Source: Halomicrobium zhouii (GTDB lineage Archaea; Halobacteriota; Halobacteria; Halobacteriales; Haloarculaceae). From it: a stretch of DNA of 64,000 bases. The DNA lies in contig NZ_FOZK01000001.1 in the NCBI RefSeq assembly GCF_900114435.1, positions 1,364,001-1,428,000 of the forward strand. The letters are read 5' to 3'. The position numbers and the translations under genes were made by a program. Shown here one piece after another: positions 17,234 to 25,754 of this stretch (positions are counted from its first letter, which is position 1; the number at the start of each line of letters is the position of its first letter). Below the pieces are notes generated by a model. It worked only from the letters and a program-made list of their open reading frames with translations, searched no databases and was not told the origin of the DNA.

Positions 17234-17962
17234 TCAGACGTGCCGCGACAGCACGTCGGCGCCGTGGGGGATCGCCGCGACGGGGTCGCGCGGTTCGTCG
17301 TTCTCGTAGACGAGCCACTCGGCGCCGATCTCGTGGGCCGCTTCGGCGACGGCGGGGATGTCGAGGTCACCCTCGCCGAGCGCCGGTACCTCGTCGCTGT
17401 CGAGGTTCACGTCCTTGAGGTGGACGTGTGAGATCCGGTCACGGTACCGGTGGAGCAGTTCGACGGGGTCCGCGCCGCCCGCGAGCGCCCACCCCGCGTC
17501 GAGTTCGAGCATGAAGTCGGTCTGTTCGGCCAGCAGTTCGTAGGCGACGCCCGCGTCGGTCTCGACGAACTCCTGGTCGTGGTTGTGGTAGTGCATCGTC
17601 AGGCCCGCTTCCGACAGCTCCTCGGCGAGTCCGGAGAGGCGGGCGGCGGTCGCCTCGACCGCCTCGACGCTCTCCCAGTGTTCGGGGTCGAGCCACGGTA
17701 CGACGACGTCGTCGTAGCCGAGCGCGTCCGCGGCCGCGACGACCGCGTCCACGTCGTCCTCGATGGCGTCGATACCGACGTGGGCCGAGGCGGCCTGGAG
17801 GCCAGCGTCGTCGAGTGCGGTCCGGACCGCGGTGTGGTCCGCGTCTTCGACTCTGTAGGCGAACTCCACGCCGTCGTAGCCCGCTTCGCCGACGTCGGTG
17901 AGAATCTCCGGCAGCGGTTTCTCGATATCGCGGACGGTGTACAGCTGAATCGCGGTCTGCAT
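17234..17962 (-). CDS. Sugar phosphate isomerase/epimerase (TIM barrel)
   Basis: This 242-residue xylose-isomerase-like TIM barrel starts MQTAIQLYTVRD, has GYDGVEFAYR (Glu), MHYHNHDQEF, ELDAGWALAGG and ISHVHLKDVN, and ends near WLVYENDEP. It has the inosose-dehydratase-like architecture of the family. A TATA (GCTATTTC) is 28 bases before the ATG, which fits a leaderless transcript. The substrate is unknown; it is distinct from the member at 6291. Confidence 0.85.
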   Translation of the reverse strand: MQTAIQLYTVRDIEKPLPEILTDVGEAGYDGVEFAYRVEDADHTAVRTALDDAGLQAASAHVGIDAIEDDVDAVVAAADALGYDDVVVPWLDPEHWESVEAVEATAARLSGLAEELSEAGLTMHYHNHDQEFVETDAGVAYELLAEQTDFMLELDAGWALAGGADPVELLHRYRDRISHVHLKDVNLDSDEVPALGEGDLDIPAVAEAAHEIGAEWLVYENDEPRDPVAAIPHGADVLSRHV

Positions 17963-18034
17963 GCCACCTGCTTCGGATCGCGCCCTGAAATAGCTACGGC
18001 GACGCGCCTGTTGCCGTCATCGACCCGACACAAC

Positions 18035-18040
18035 TGTTTA
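18035..18040 (+). promoter_or_regulatory. TATA box for tRNA-binding protein gene
   Basis: TGTTTA is centred 28 bases before the ATG at 18065. Confidence 0.4.
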
Positions 18041-18064
18041 CGAGTTGGCGGTAGAGTGCCAGCT

Positions 18065-18412
18065 ATGGGCATCGAAGAGGACGACATCGATCCGGCACAG
18101 TTCCTGGAAGACGTTGAGATGCGCGTCGGCGAAGTCGTCTCCGTCGAGGACTTCCCCGAAGCGCACAAGGACGTGTACAAACTCGAGGTGGACTTCGACG
18201 AGGAGGTCCGCCAGTCTGCCGCCGGGCTGACGGACAACTACGACCACGAGGACCTCCTCGGTAGTCAGGTGCTCGCTGTCGTCAACCTCGGGACAGTGAA
18301 CATCGCCGGGTTCGAGAGCCAGTGTCTGGTCACCGGCGTCGACGACGCGGACGGCGACGTCGTCCACCTGCAACCCGAACGCGACGTCCCCAACGGGACC
18401 CGGCTCTACTGA
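18065..18412 (+). CDS. tRNA-binding domain protein (CsaA/EMAPII-like OB fold)
   Basis: This 115-residue single-domain protein has the tRNA-binding OB fold seen in CsaA and at the MetRS C-terminus. Motifs are VEMRVGEVVSVEDFPEAHKDVYKLEVDFDEE, LLGSQVLAVVNLGTVNIAGFESQCLVTG and the closing PERDVPNGTRLY. The usual role is structure-specific tRNA or chaperone-like binding. It appears monocistronic. Confidence 0.85.
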   Translation: MGIEEDDIDPAQFLEDVEMRVGEVVSVEDFPEAHKDVYKLEVDFDEEVRQSAAGLTDNYDHEDLLGSQVLAVVNLGTVNIAGFESQCLVTGVDDADGDVVHLQPERDVPNGTRLY

Positions 18413-18491
18413 CGGCCGTCGGATTCTCCGATCAGACGATTCGAACAGAATTTCTCTTCGATACGTCTCTTCTGAGAGATTCGTCATTACT

Positions 18492-18839
18492 ATGTGCGAC
18501 CAGTCCAACGATACGCCAATCATGAGTGGCGCGAACGCGGCGCGTGGAGACCAAGAGGGCCGACTCCGGCTGGCAGGATGGGCCGCCGTAGCCTTCGTGC
18601 TCGTCGCGCTCGCCGTGCCGTGGTTCCTCTGGCGGGACGCGACGGTCGTCGCCGGCCTGCCGCTGTGGGTCTGGTGGCACGTCGGCTGGATGGCGCTCGC
18701 GTCGGTCGTCTTCTACGTCTTCACGAAACGCGCGTGGGGAATCGGTATCGTTCGGGCCGACGCCGGACACGGCGGGACGACCGAGGCGGAGGACCCGGTC
18801 GACGGCGAGGACAGCGCGGAGGTGACCAGGCGTGGCTGA
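18492..18839 (+). CDS. DUF3311 family small membrane protein
   Basis: This 115-residue protein has two hydrophobic segments (about residues 26-46 and 55-77) with the DUF3311 pattern VPWFLW...GLPLWVWWHVGWM, and an acidic tail. DUF3311 proteins usually precede sodium:solute symporters, as here, where the next gene starts eight bases before this stop. It is probably an accessory subunit of the symporter. An internal ATG at 18522 could be the start instead. Confidence 0.8.
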   Translation: MCDQSNDTPIMSGANAARGDQEGRLRLAGWAAVAFVLVALAVPWFLWRDATVVAGLPLWVWWHVGWMALASVVFYVFTKRAWGIGIVRADAGHGGTTEAEDPVDGEDSAEVTRRG

Positions 18840-20337
18840 CACCGCACTCCAGCTTGCCATCGTCGGCGGGTACATGGTCCTGGCGGCTGCCATCGGCGTC
18901 GTCGCCTACCGCCTGACCGACCGCACCGCCGAGGACTACTACCTCGCGAGCCGAACCTTGGGAACCGTCGTCCTCCTGTTCACCACGTTCGCGACACTGC
19001 TGTCGGCGTTCACCTTCTTCGGCGGCCCGAACCTGGCGTTCAATGCCGGGCCCGAGTGGATCCTGGTGATGGGGTTGATGGACGGGATAATCTTCGCCGT
19101 CCTCTGGTACGTCCTGGGGTACAAGCAGTGGCTCGTCGGCCAGAAGCACGGCTACGTCACGCTCGGCGAGATGCTCGGGGACCGCTTCGGCTCGCGGTGG
19201 CTGCGGGGCGGCGTCGCCGCGGTCAGCATCTTCTGGCTCTTTCCCTACGTCATGATCCAGCAACAGGGCGCCGGCCAGGCTATCGTCGGGCTGACCGACG
19301 GCGCGGTGCCGTTCTGGGTCGGCGCGGGCGCCATCACGCTGTTCATGATCGTCTACGTCGCCGTCTCGGGGATGCGCGGCGTCGCCTGGACCGACACCCT
19401 CCAGGGACTGGTGATGCTCGGGCTCATCTGGGCCGCCGTCGCGTGGGTCCTCTCCGCGGTCGGCGGCCTGAGTTCGGCGACGGCCAGCATGGGGGAGGCC
19501 AACCCCGAGTTCCTCGCGCTGGGTGGTGGGCTCTACTCGCCGCAGTACGTGATTTCGACGGCGGTGAGTATCGCCTTCGGCGTGACGATGTTCCCCCAGA
19601 TCAACCAGCGATTCTTCGTCGCTCGCTCGGAGAAAGTGCTCAAGCGTACGCTCGCGCTGTGGCCGATACTCGTCGTGCTCCTGTTCGTGCCGGCGTTTAT
19701 GCTCGGCGCCTGGGCCGCCGGTCTCGGGGTCACCGTGCCGGAGAACGGCAACGTGATCCCGGCCATCCTGAACGAGTACACCGCCGGCTGGTTCACGGCC
19801 GCCGTCGTCGCCGCGGCGATGGCGGCGATGATGTCATCCAGCGACTCGATGCTGCTGTCCGGTGCGTCGTACCTGACACGGGACATCTACCGGCCGCTGA
19901 CGGGTGCGAGCGCGACAGGCGAAGCGGGCGCGACCGAGAACGAAGATGGCCGCGAGGCGCTGGTCGCCCGAGTGGGCGTCGTCATCTTCGCGACGCTCTC
20001 GTTCGTCGCCAGCCTCTACTCTCCCGGGACGCTCGTGGAGATCGGCGACACCGCGTTCGGGGGCTTCGCCCAGCTCGCGCTGCCAGTTCTCTTGGCGCTG
20101 TACTGGCCCCGGACGACGCGCTGGGGGATGTACGTCGGTCTCGGCGGGGCGCAGCTGTTCTACCTCGTCAACGTCTTCCTCATCGCCGACCCGGCCCAGT
20201 ACTACCTCGGCTGGTCGGCGTCTATCGTCGGGATGCTCCTCGGCCTGCTGTTGACCGTCGTCTTCTCGCTCGCGACGAACCCCTCGCCCGGTGAGGATTC
20301 GTCACTCTACGCCGTCTCCGGCGTCGAGAGCGACTGA
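18832..20337 (+). CDS. Sodium:solute symporter family transporter
   Basis: This 501-residue SSS-family transporter has about thirteen transmembrane segments. Family features include YYLASRTLGTVVLLFTTFATLLSAFTFFG near the N-terminus, GMRGVAWTDTLQG and AAMAAMMSSSDSMLLSGASYLTRDIYRP. It imports a small organic solute with Na+; the substrate cannot be told from sequence. The GTG start overlaps the DUF3311 gene by eight bases. Confidence 0.9.
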   Translation: MADTALQLAIVGGYMVLAAAIGVVAYRLTDRTAEDYYLASRTLGTVVLLFTTFATLLSAFTFFGGPNLAFNAGPEWILVMGLMDGIIFAVLWYVLGYKQWLVGQKHGYVTLGEMLGDRFGSRWLRGGVAAVSIFWLFPYVMIQQQGAGQAIVGLTDGAVPFWVGAGAITLFMIVYVAVSGMRGVAWTDTLQGLVMLGLIWAAVAWVLSAVGGLSSATASMGEANPEFLALGGGLYSPQYVISTAVSIAFGVTMFPQINQRFFVARSEKVLKRTLALWPILVVLLFVPAFMLGAWAAGLGVTVPENGNVIPAILNEYTAGWFTAAVVAAAMAAMMSSSDSMLLSGASYLTRDIYRPLTGASATGEAGATENEDGREALVARVGVVIFATLSFVASLYSPGTLVEIGDTAFGGFAQLALPVLLALYWPRTTRWGMYVGLGGAQLFYLVNVFLIADPAQYYLGWSASIVGMLLGLLLTVVFSLATNPSPGEDSSLYAVSGVESD

Positions 20338-20420
20338 GCGGGGGACGGCCCCGAACGATTCACGAAACGTCGCTTCCAGCGGGTCATCCAGTCCAAATCT
20401 CGCGCCGTTACGGAACTGAC

Positions 20421-20430
20421 ATTTATTATC
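20421..20430 (+). promoter_or_regulatory. TATA box for zinc-ribbon microprotein
   Basis: ATTTATTATC is centred 27 bases before the ATG at 20452. The good leaderless spacing supports the small gene. Confidence 0.5.
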
Positions 20431-20451
20431 CGTTCCGTCGGTAGATCGTTC

Positions 20452-20619
20452 ATGGGTAATGGTGACAATTCGGGGGGTACTCCCCAGACGCTGGGACGGT
20501 GTAGCGAGTGTGGGAGCGTCTATCCCGTCCAGACTACCGCGTCGGGGGAGTTGCGGCCCATCGGAACCGACGGGGGCTGTGAGTGCGGGAACGACGACTT
20601 CGAGCCCGTCTCGGAGTAA
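20452..20619 (+). CDS. 55-residue zinc-ribbon microprotein
   Basis: The frame from ATG 20452 to TAA 20619 encodes 55 residues: a glycine-rich start (MGNGDNSGGTPQT), then CSECGSVYPV, then GGCECGNDDFEPVSE. The CxxC and CxC pairs form a single zinc ribbon. It is too short for a 60-residue ORF cut-off. A well-placed TATA box and conserved-looking cysteines make it likely real. Haloarchaea have many such ribbons of unknown function. Confidence 0.72.
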   Translation: MGNGDNSGGTPQTLGRCSECGSVYPVQTTASGELRPIGTDGGCECGNDDFEPVSE

Positions 20620-20683
20620 TCGTAAGGTCGGCCGAGTTCGACCGTGGCTGGTACGCCGAAGTGGTCTGTTGGACGGATCGTAG

Positions 20684-20692
20684 CTATTTTTC
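20684..20692 (+). promoter_or_regulatory. TATA box for 82-aa membrane protein
   Basis: CTATTTTTC is centred about 27 bases before the ATG at 20715. Confidence 0.4.
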
Positions 20693-20714
20693 TCCGGTAG
20701 TTCTACCGTAATGT

Positions 20715-20963
20715 ATGGGTCAGATCACCGCGCTCGACGCGTTCCGGTACGCGACCGGTGGAGAACTGCTAAAACTCTACGCCGTGGCCGTCGTCGTCGG
20801 CATCTGTTCGTACCTGAGTGCGATCGGGCTGGTCGTCGCTCCGCTCCCTGTCAAGCTATTCGCGCTGGTGATATTCGCCATGGGAGCGACGCTGTTGTTC
20901 GGTGGCCTCCTCGGGGCGCTGTACAAGGTGTTGACCGACTCCCGCTCCGTCGAGACGGCGTAG
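20715..20963 (+). CDS. Small membrane protein, unknown function
   Basis: This 82-residue protein has two hydrophobic segments (about residues 20-42 and 46-68) and no recognisable motif. The ATG at 20715 has a TATA box at the leaderless distance; another ATG at 20711 is out of frame. It lies just before the CARF-like regulator but each has its own promoter. Confidence 0.6.
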   Translation: MGQITALDAFRYATGGELLKLYAVAVVVGICSYLSAIGLVVAPLPVKLFALVIFAMGATLLFGGLLGALYKVLTDSRSVETA

Positions 20964-20980
20964 GATCGATTCTGGTCCTT

Positions 20981-20986
20981 TTTATA
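20981..20986 (+). promoter_or_regulatory. TATA box deciding the start of the CARF-like regulator
   Basis: TTTATA is centred 27 bases before the second ATG (21010) but only 18 before the first (21001). Leaderless initiation at 21010 is therefore preferred. Confidence 0.5.
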
Positions 20987-21009
20987 CCCACAGGCCCGCT
21001 ATGTCAGGT

Positions 21010-21933
21010 ATGCAGACCCACATCGTGCCGGTCGGCTTCGACTACGACCGGCTCATCGCGCCGCTCGTGCGCGAACACCTCGAAGTGGACCGGGTCATCC
21101 TGCTGGAGGGGGCGGTGGGCAGCGAGGCCAACGTCGAGTACTCGCGCAACCTCGCCGAGAAACTGGAGAAGGACTACCGGAATCTGCTGGGCGCCGAGAC
21201 CGAACGCGTCGTCGTCGCGGACGTCTACGACTACGACGCCGCCTTCGAGCAGGCCTTCGCGCTGATCAACGCCGAACTCGACCGGGCCGACGACGCGGCG
21301 GTGTGGGTCAACATCTCCGCGATGCCCCGCACCGTCTCCTTCGCCTTCGCCACGGCGGCCCACTCCATCATGGTCGAGCGCGAGGAGGACCGCCAGCGGG
21401 TCCACACCTACTACACCGTCCCGGAGAAGTACCTGGAGACCGAACTCGCCGAGGAACTACGCGAGCAGCGCGACCTCCTCGACGACGTCGTCGAGGAGGT
21501 CGACGACGAGGAACTGGCCGAACGCGTCGACGAGCGCCACCGGGCCGCCGAGGACCTGCTCGACGAGTTCGACGAGCGCGGGACGACCATCGGTGCCAAG
21601 GAGGTCGGCGGCAGCCACGTCGTCGAACTCCCCGTCGCGCTCTTTTCCAACGTCAAACCGTTCGAGGAAGTCATCCTCTTCACGCTGGGCGAACACGGCG
21701 AGTTCGAGAGCGTCAGCGAACTGGCCCACGAACTCGCCCGCGAACTCGGCGAGGAGTACACCGACAGCTTCCGCTCGAAGGTCATCTACAACGTCGACCG
21801 CCTGGGCCCCGGCGGCAAGGGCTACATCGAGCAGGAGGAACACGGCAAGTCCTACCGGACGCGCCTCTCCCGCATCGGCGAACTCTGGGTCCGCGCTCAC
21901 TCCGGCGACGAGGACGACGAGCTCTCCGTCTGA
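21010..21933 (+). CDS. CARF-like/winged-helix transcriptional regulator (HFX_2341/DUF6293 family)
   Basis: This 307-residue protein starts MQTHIVPVGFDYDRLIAPLV. The N-terminal Rossmann-like half (about 1-130) ends in VWVNISAMPRTVSFAFATAAHSI, a layout like the CARF domain of Csa3, where a conserved turn after the fourth strand binds cyclic oligonucleotide. A charged helical linker (about 140-200) leads to a winged helix (about 215-300) with ILFTLGEHGEFESVSELAHELARELG and a GGKGYIEQEE wing. It resembles a haloarchaeal family I recall as HFX_2341/DUF6293. No CRISPR or cas gene is in the window. Ligand and targets are unknown. Confidence 0.75.
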   Translation: MQTHIVPVGFDYDRLIAPLVREHLEVDRVILLEGAVGSEANVEYSRNLAEKLEKDYRNLLGAETERVVVADVYDYDAAFEQAFALINAELDRADDAAVWVNISAMPRTVSFAFATAAHSIMVEREEDRQRVHTYYTVPEKYLETELAEELREQRDLLDDVVEEVDDEELAERVDERHRAAEDLLDEFDERGTTIGAKEVGGSHVVELPVALFSNVKPFEEVILFTLGEHGEFESVSELAHELARELGEEYTDSFRSKVIYNVDRLGPGGKGYIEQEEHGKSYRTRLSRIGELWVRAHSGDEDDELSV

Positions 21934-22071
21934 CGAACGGGTTCGTTGTCGCTTCTGCGTGATTTGACTCCTGGCTGTTCAGTTCGAGAGTGACCCACTG
22001 ACGGCAATGGTCCGATCGAAACGTCAGCGACCCAGTAGCTGCGTCGCTCACACGCAACCAGTGAGCACCCG

Positions 22072-22092
22072 TGATACGTACTGGGCGTATCA
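22072..22092. promoter_or_regulatory. Inverted repeat upstream of the secreted peptidase
   Basis: TGATACG and CGTATCA form a perfect 7-base inverted repeat around a 7-base spacer, 68 bases before the peptidase start. It could be an operator or the 3' hairpin of the upstream regulator gene. The rest of the 226-base gap shows nothing clear. Confidence 0.35.
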
Positions 22093-22159
22093 GACATGAA
22101 GACAAACCTGAACGAGAGGAAAGTGGTAAGTAACGGGATCGGTGTCTGTGAGGTAATCG

Positions 22160-23392
22160 ATGTCCCAGTGGGCCGCGGTCCTGGTCTCCGCCCTTCTCTT
22201 TACCAGCACGGCCGGTGCCCTCGGTACGACCAACGTGCTCGACGTCGACGGCGACTCGCGCCCGGTCGCGACGGAGTTGCTCGACGGGACGGACCCGTTG
22301 ACGGCCGACACCGACGGCGACGGGGTCGACGACGACCGCGAACGGGACCTGGGGACGGACCCGACGGTGGCCGACACGGACGACGACGGGCTCTCGGACG
22401 GGCGGGAACGGTCGCTCGGGACCGATCCCAGCACTGCCGACACGGACGGCGACGGTCTGGACGACGGTCGCGAAGTGGCACTGGACTCGGACCCGACGCT
22501 CGTCGACACCGACGACGAAGGCCTCGACGACGCGCGTGAGGTGGCGCTCGGGACCGACCCGGCCGCGGCCGACACTGACGGGGACGGACTCTCGGACGCT
22601 CGGGAAGTCGAATCGACGGCCGTGAACGCGACGGTGGCCGACACGGACGACGACGGGCTGGACGACGGCGAGGAGGTGGACGGTCCGACGGACCCGAGCG
22701 ACCCCGACACGGACGGGGACGGCCTCTCCGACGGCCGGGAGGCCGAGATCGGCACCGACCCGACGATGGTGGACACCGATGGTGACGGCCTCACCGACGC
22801 CGCGGAAGTCAGGGGCGAGACGGAGACCGGCGTTCCGATTCCCGACGCCGACCCGACGCGGATGGACCTCTACGTCCAGGTGTACACCGACACGGCGTCG
22901 GCGGGCCCGTCCTCGTACGACGCCATCGAGGACGACTGGGCCGAGATGCCGGTCCCCAACGCCGACGGTTCGATGGGGATCACGCTCCACGTCGACGACC
23001 GGGGGACGGTCGAGCAGTCGCACACCTTCGACGGCTCCAGCAGCTCCTTCCGCGCGCTCGTCGAGGACGGGAAGGCCCGCGCTGGCGACGCCTACGGGCC
23101 CTACCGCGTCGTCATGTTCGTCGAGTTCGACGCCGGCCGGTACGTCGGCATGGGGCGGGTCGGCGGCCACTTCTCTATCGTCAACGGCGACCGGCCGGAG
23201 CTGAAACAGCGCAAGACGATGAACCACGAACTCCTCCACAACGTCGTCGGTCGCATCGAGGCCGACGGCCGGTGCGCGGACGACCCCGCTCACTACTGCG
23301 AGGGCGGGTGGCTCGAACCGACGACCAACAGCGAACAGTTCCTGCCCGAGGCTATCGGCGAGCAAATCGCCGAGAACGGCTTCGCGGAGTGA
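22160..23392 (+). CDS. Secreted calcium-repeat (TSP3-like) zinc metallopeptidase
   Basis: This 410-residue protein has a Sec-type signal peptide (about residues 1-20). About eight thrombospondin-3/dockerin-like calcium repeats follow (about 27-230), each of the form DTDGDGLDDGREVALGTDP. The C-terminal domain (about 235-410) holds HELLH at 356-360, a gluzincin-type HExxH site, followed by CADDPAHYCEGGWL. The C-terminal domain matches no peptidase family I can name. One repeat is imperfect (VDTDDEGLDDARE). It is probably extracellular and calcium-stabilised. Confidence 0.8.
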   Translation: MSQWAAVLVSALLFTSTAGALGTTNVLDVDGDSRPVATELLDGTDPLTADTDGDGVDDDRERDLGTDPTVADTDDDGLSDGRERSLGTDPSTADTDGDGLDDGREVALDSDPTLVDTDDEGLDDAREVALGTDPAAADTDGDGLSDAREVESTAVNATVADTDDDGLDDGEEVDGPTDPSDPDTDGDGLSDGREAEIGTDPTMVDTDGDGLTDAAEVRGETETGVPIPDADPTRMDLYVQVYTDTASAGPSSYDAIEDDWAEMPVPNADGSMGITLHVDDRGTVEQSHTFDGSSSSFRALVEDGKARAGDAYGPYRVVMFVEFDAGRYVGMGRVGGHFSIVNGDRPELKQRKTMNHELLHNVVGRIEADGRCADDPAHYCEGGWLEPTTNSEQFLPEAIGEQIAENGFAE

Positions 23393-23418
23393 GGGGCAGT
23401 GGCCGGGGCGACCGGGCC

Positions 23419-24171
23419 CTACGCGTCGAGTTCGACCGGCAGGTCCGTTCGGCGCAGGGAGTAGTGCGGCGGGTCGAACGCCGTGACGAGCGCGTGGACC
23501 TCGACGCCGGCCTCGCTGACCCGGGCCAGCAGGTCGGCGAACTCGGGATCGACCTCGCGGAACGGCCGGAGCCGTTCGACGTCGGGTCGCTGGACGACGA
23601 ACGCGAGGTGGGCCTCGGTGTCGTCGGCGAGGGCGGACTCCAGACTCCGGAGGTGGCGCCGGCCCCGCTCGGTCTGGCGGTCCGGGAACTTGACGACCCC
23701 GTCCTCGACGTGGGTCGCCGACTTGACCTCGACGAAGGCTTCCCGGGAGCCGTCGCCGTCCGTCGCGAGGTGGAAGTCGGTGCGGCCGTGGTCCGGGAGC
23801 GCGGGCTCTCGGGAGATCTCGTCGGCCCAGTCGAACTGCGGGAGTTGGCCGCCGTCGAGCGCGCTGGCGAACAGGTCGTTGGCGAGCGCGGCGCGGAGGC
23901 TGACGTGGACCGGCTCACTGGCGTCGGCAGTGGTTGCCTCGGAAACGCGAATCGCGATGGCGTCGTAATCGGTGGCCCGCTCCGGGTCGTCGACGGGTTC
24001 ACAGAGGACCTCGTAACCTGGTACCAGGACGTCCCGGAGCGCGCCGGGGTCGCCGAGAAAGGCCCGTCCGACCTCGTCGCCGAAGTCGACGCGGATCACG
24101 AAGCGGTTGTCCCGCTCGACGAACTCGCCGATAACCGGGTCGCCCTCGCGCGTCAGGAGCCGTTCGTTCAT
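23419..24171 (-). CDS. sfsA: DNA/RNA nuclease SfsA family protein
   Basis: This 250-residue protein has SfsA motifs. The N-terminal OB-like part contains GEFVERDNRFVIRV, and the nuclease-like core contains GRTDFHLATDGDGSREAFVEVKSATHVEDGVVKFPDRQTERGRRHLRSL, with the Asp and Glu-x-Lys of a PD-(D/E)xK fold. The family was first named for sugar fermentation stimulation in E. coli. The role in haloarchaea is unknown. Confidence 0.85.
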   Translation of the reverse strand: MNERLLTREGDPVIGEFVERDNRFVIRVDFGDEVGRAFLGDPGALRDVLVPGYEVLCEPVDDPERATDYDAIAIRVSEATTADASEPVHVSLRAALANDLFASALDGGQLPQFDWADEISREPALPDHGRTDFHLATDGDGSREAFVEVKSATHVEDGVVKFPDRQTERGRRHLRSLESALADDTEAHLAFVVQRPDVERLRPFREVDPEFADLLARVSEAGVEVHALVTAFDPPHYSLRRTDLPVELDA

Positions 24172-24252
24172 CGCGAGTGCGTACTCAATCCGGGGTTCTA
24201 TGGATTCCGTTCCGTCGCCGCGGCTGAACGAGATCGGACCTCTTGGACGGCG

Positions 24253-24684
24253 TTACTCGATAGTCCCGAGGTCCCGGAGCGCGGCGACGCCGATTCCCAC
24301 CGCATACGTCACGACGATGGCGACGCCGGTCCAGCCGAACGCGAAGGCGACGAGCCTGAGGAACTGGCCGACGTACTCGCCGTGTACCCACGGCAAGTTG
24401 ACGACGAGCCAGGCGACCAGTAGCCACGGACCGGCCGCAAACAGCGCCGTCGCGTTGTCGCCGAGGACGCCCTTCGGTGTCGGGTCGCTGTAGGCGGGAG
24501 CGGCGTGCTCGGCGAGCGCGACGCCCCGGATCGCGGCGTAGAGCAGCGCCATCACCGTGCCCGCGTTCGTGGCGAACGACTGACCCACTGGCGGGAAGAG
24601 GAAGCCGACGGCGGCCCAGAACCCGAGTATCGTGACGAGAACCGTGCCGTCGTCGAGGAACCGCCGACTGACGTCCAGGGACAT
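24253..24684 (-). CDS. Four-helix membrane protein, unknown
   Basis: This 143-residue protein has about four hydrophobic segments, starts MSLDVSRRFLDDGTV and has no known motif. A TATA (CTTTATTACGG on the minus strand) is 25 bases before the ATG at 24684, so the longer open frame is not used. The next gene upstream, also a membrane protein, is 62 bases away. Confidence 0.65.
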   Translation of the reverse strand: MSLDVSRRFLDDGTVLVTILGFWAAVGFLFPPVGQSFATNAGTVMALLYAAIRGVALAEHAAPAYSDPTPKGVLGDNATALFAAGPWLLVAWLVVNLPWVHGEYVGQFLRLVAFAFGWTGVAIVVTYAVGIGVAALRDLGTIE

Positions 24685-24746
24685 GCCCGGATGGCCGGCG
24701 AGTGCCGTAATAAAGCCCGTGGAACCGTCAGCGCCCGTGTTCCGCG

Positions 24747-25511
24747 TCAGCGCTCCAGTTCGAGCTTCTCGACCCGCGTCGTCAGCGCGAGGAAGGTGGC
24801 CAGCACGGTCAGGAAGACGGCTGCCGCCGCAGCCAGGTCGTGGGCCTGCGACGCGTGGTCGAAGGCCGTCCCGGTCCACTCCGCGCCGATGGTGGTGTGG
24901 TGCGGGTCGCCGACGAGCGGGACGAAGTAGTCGACGACGTCGTTCCAGAGGTACCACCCGACGGCGACGGCCACCGCGCCGACGGGGAAGTCGCTGTAGC
25001 GGTGGATCAGGAACGCCTCGACGGCCATCGCGACGTGGCTCCAGACGAGGAAGTGGTACATCCACAGCGGCGTGTCGCCGAGCCCGTTGATCACGAGCTG
25101 GACCCACGGCGTCCACAGGCCGAGCTTGATACAGCCGAAGAAGGCCAGCGCGTGGATCCACTCCGCCTGCCAGCCGCGTTTCCAGCCGATGAGCGAGAGC
25201 GCGATGAACAGCGTCGCCACCGGGCTGTCCGGGACGAAGGGCCACATCACCGTCGGCGTCCGCGCGAACTGGCTGACGAAGAGGGGGTCCGAGAGTGGGA
25301 GGGGGTGGAAGCCGTAGTACCAGAACCCGAACAGCGTCCCCAGCAGGTTGACGATAGCGATGGGGTACGCGAGCCGGAGCCCCAGATCCTCCAGCCACCC
25401 GGGAAGGGGCGCGACGTAGCGCGGGAGGTCCTCTCTCGGGGGCAACGGCCCGTCGAAATACCGGGCGACGAGTCCTTCGAGCCGGCGACCCGCGTCCTCG
25501 ATGGCTGCCAT
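24747..25511 (-). CDS. DUF1405 family membrane protein
   Basis: This 254-residue protein has about six or seven transmembrane segments. DUF1405 (YpjA-like) features are NLLGTLFGFWYYGFHPLP, WPFVPDSPVATLFIALSL and FFGCIKLGLWTPWVQL. The function is unknown. A TATA-like TATCGTTTTCC is 29 bases before the ATG. Confidence 0.8.
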   Translation of the reverse strand: MAAIEDAGRRLEGLVARYFDGPLPPREDLPRYVAPLPGWLEDLGLRLAYPIAIVNLLGTLFGFWYYGFHPLPLSDPLFVSQFARTPTVMWPFVPDSPVATLFIALSLIGWKRGWQAEWIHALAFFGCIKLGLWTPWVQLVINGLGDTPLWMYHFLVWSHVAMAVEAFLIHRYSDFPVGAVAVAVGWYLWNDVVDYFVPLVGDPHHTTIGAEWTGTAFDHASQAHDLAAAAAVFLTVLATFLALTTRVEKLELER

Positions 25512-25643
25512 GTGACGGTGCTTGGCTCGCGGCAGGAAAACGATAGCGGTGTTTCGGGATGGAGGGTGAGGGCGTAGATGTTTCTACCGATTGGAGGTAC
25601 TCGGACTGTTCGATAGGAGTTCTAGCTCTACTACAAACACCTC

Positions 25644-25754
25644 GAAAGCCCTCGGTGCGCTCGCGGCCGCTCAGCGGGATACCCTCACGTCCGTTCGGGT
25701 AGTGCCCGCTGAGCGACTGCCTTCCAGCGCGAGCCCCCCTCGCCCTTTCAGTCC
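25644..25754 (+). repeat. Intergenic repeat unit A
   Basis: The unit runs from GAAAGCCCTCGG to CCCTTTCAGTCC. Both ends recur in inverse orientation at 26052-26126 and, with one change, at 61330-61429. Confidence 0.55.

Noticed and set aside
22096-22539. 147-residue frame overlapping the peptidase gene
   Set aside because: It is out of frame with the repeat-containing protein and Arg-rich; it arises from the repetitive GAC/GGC codons.
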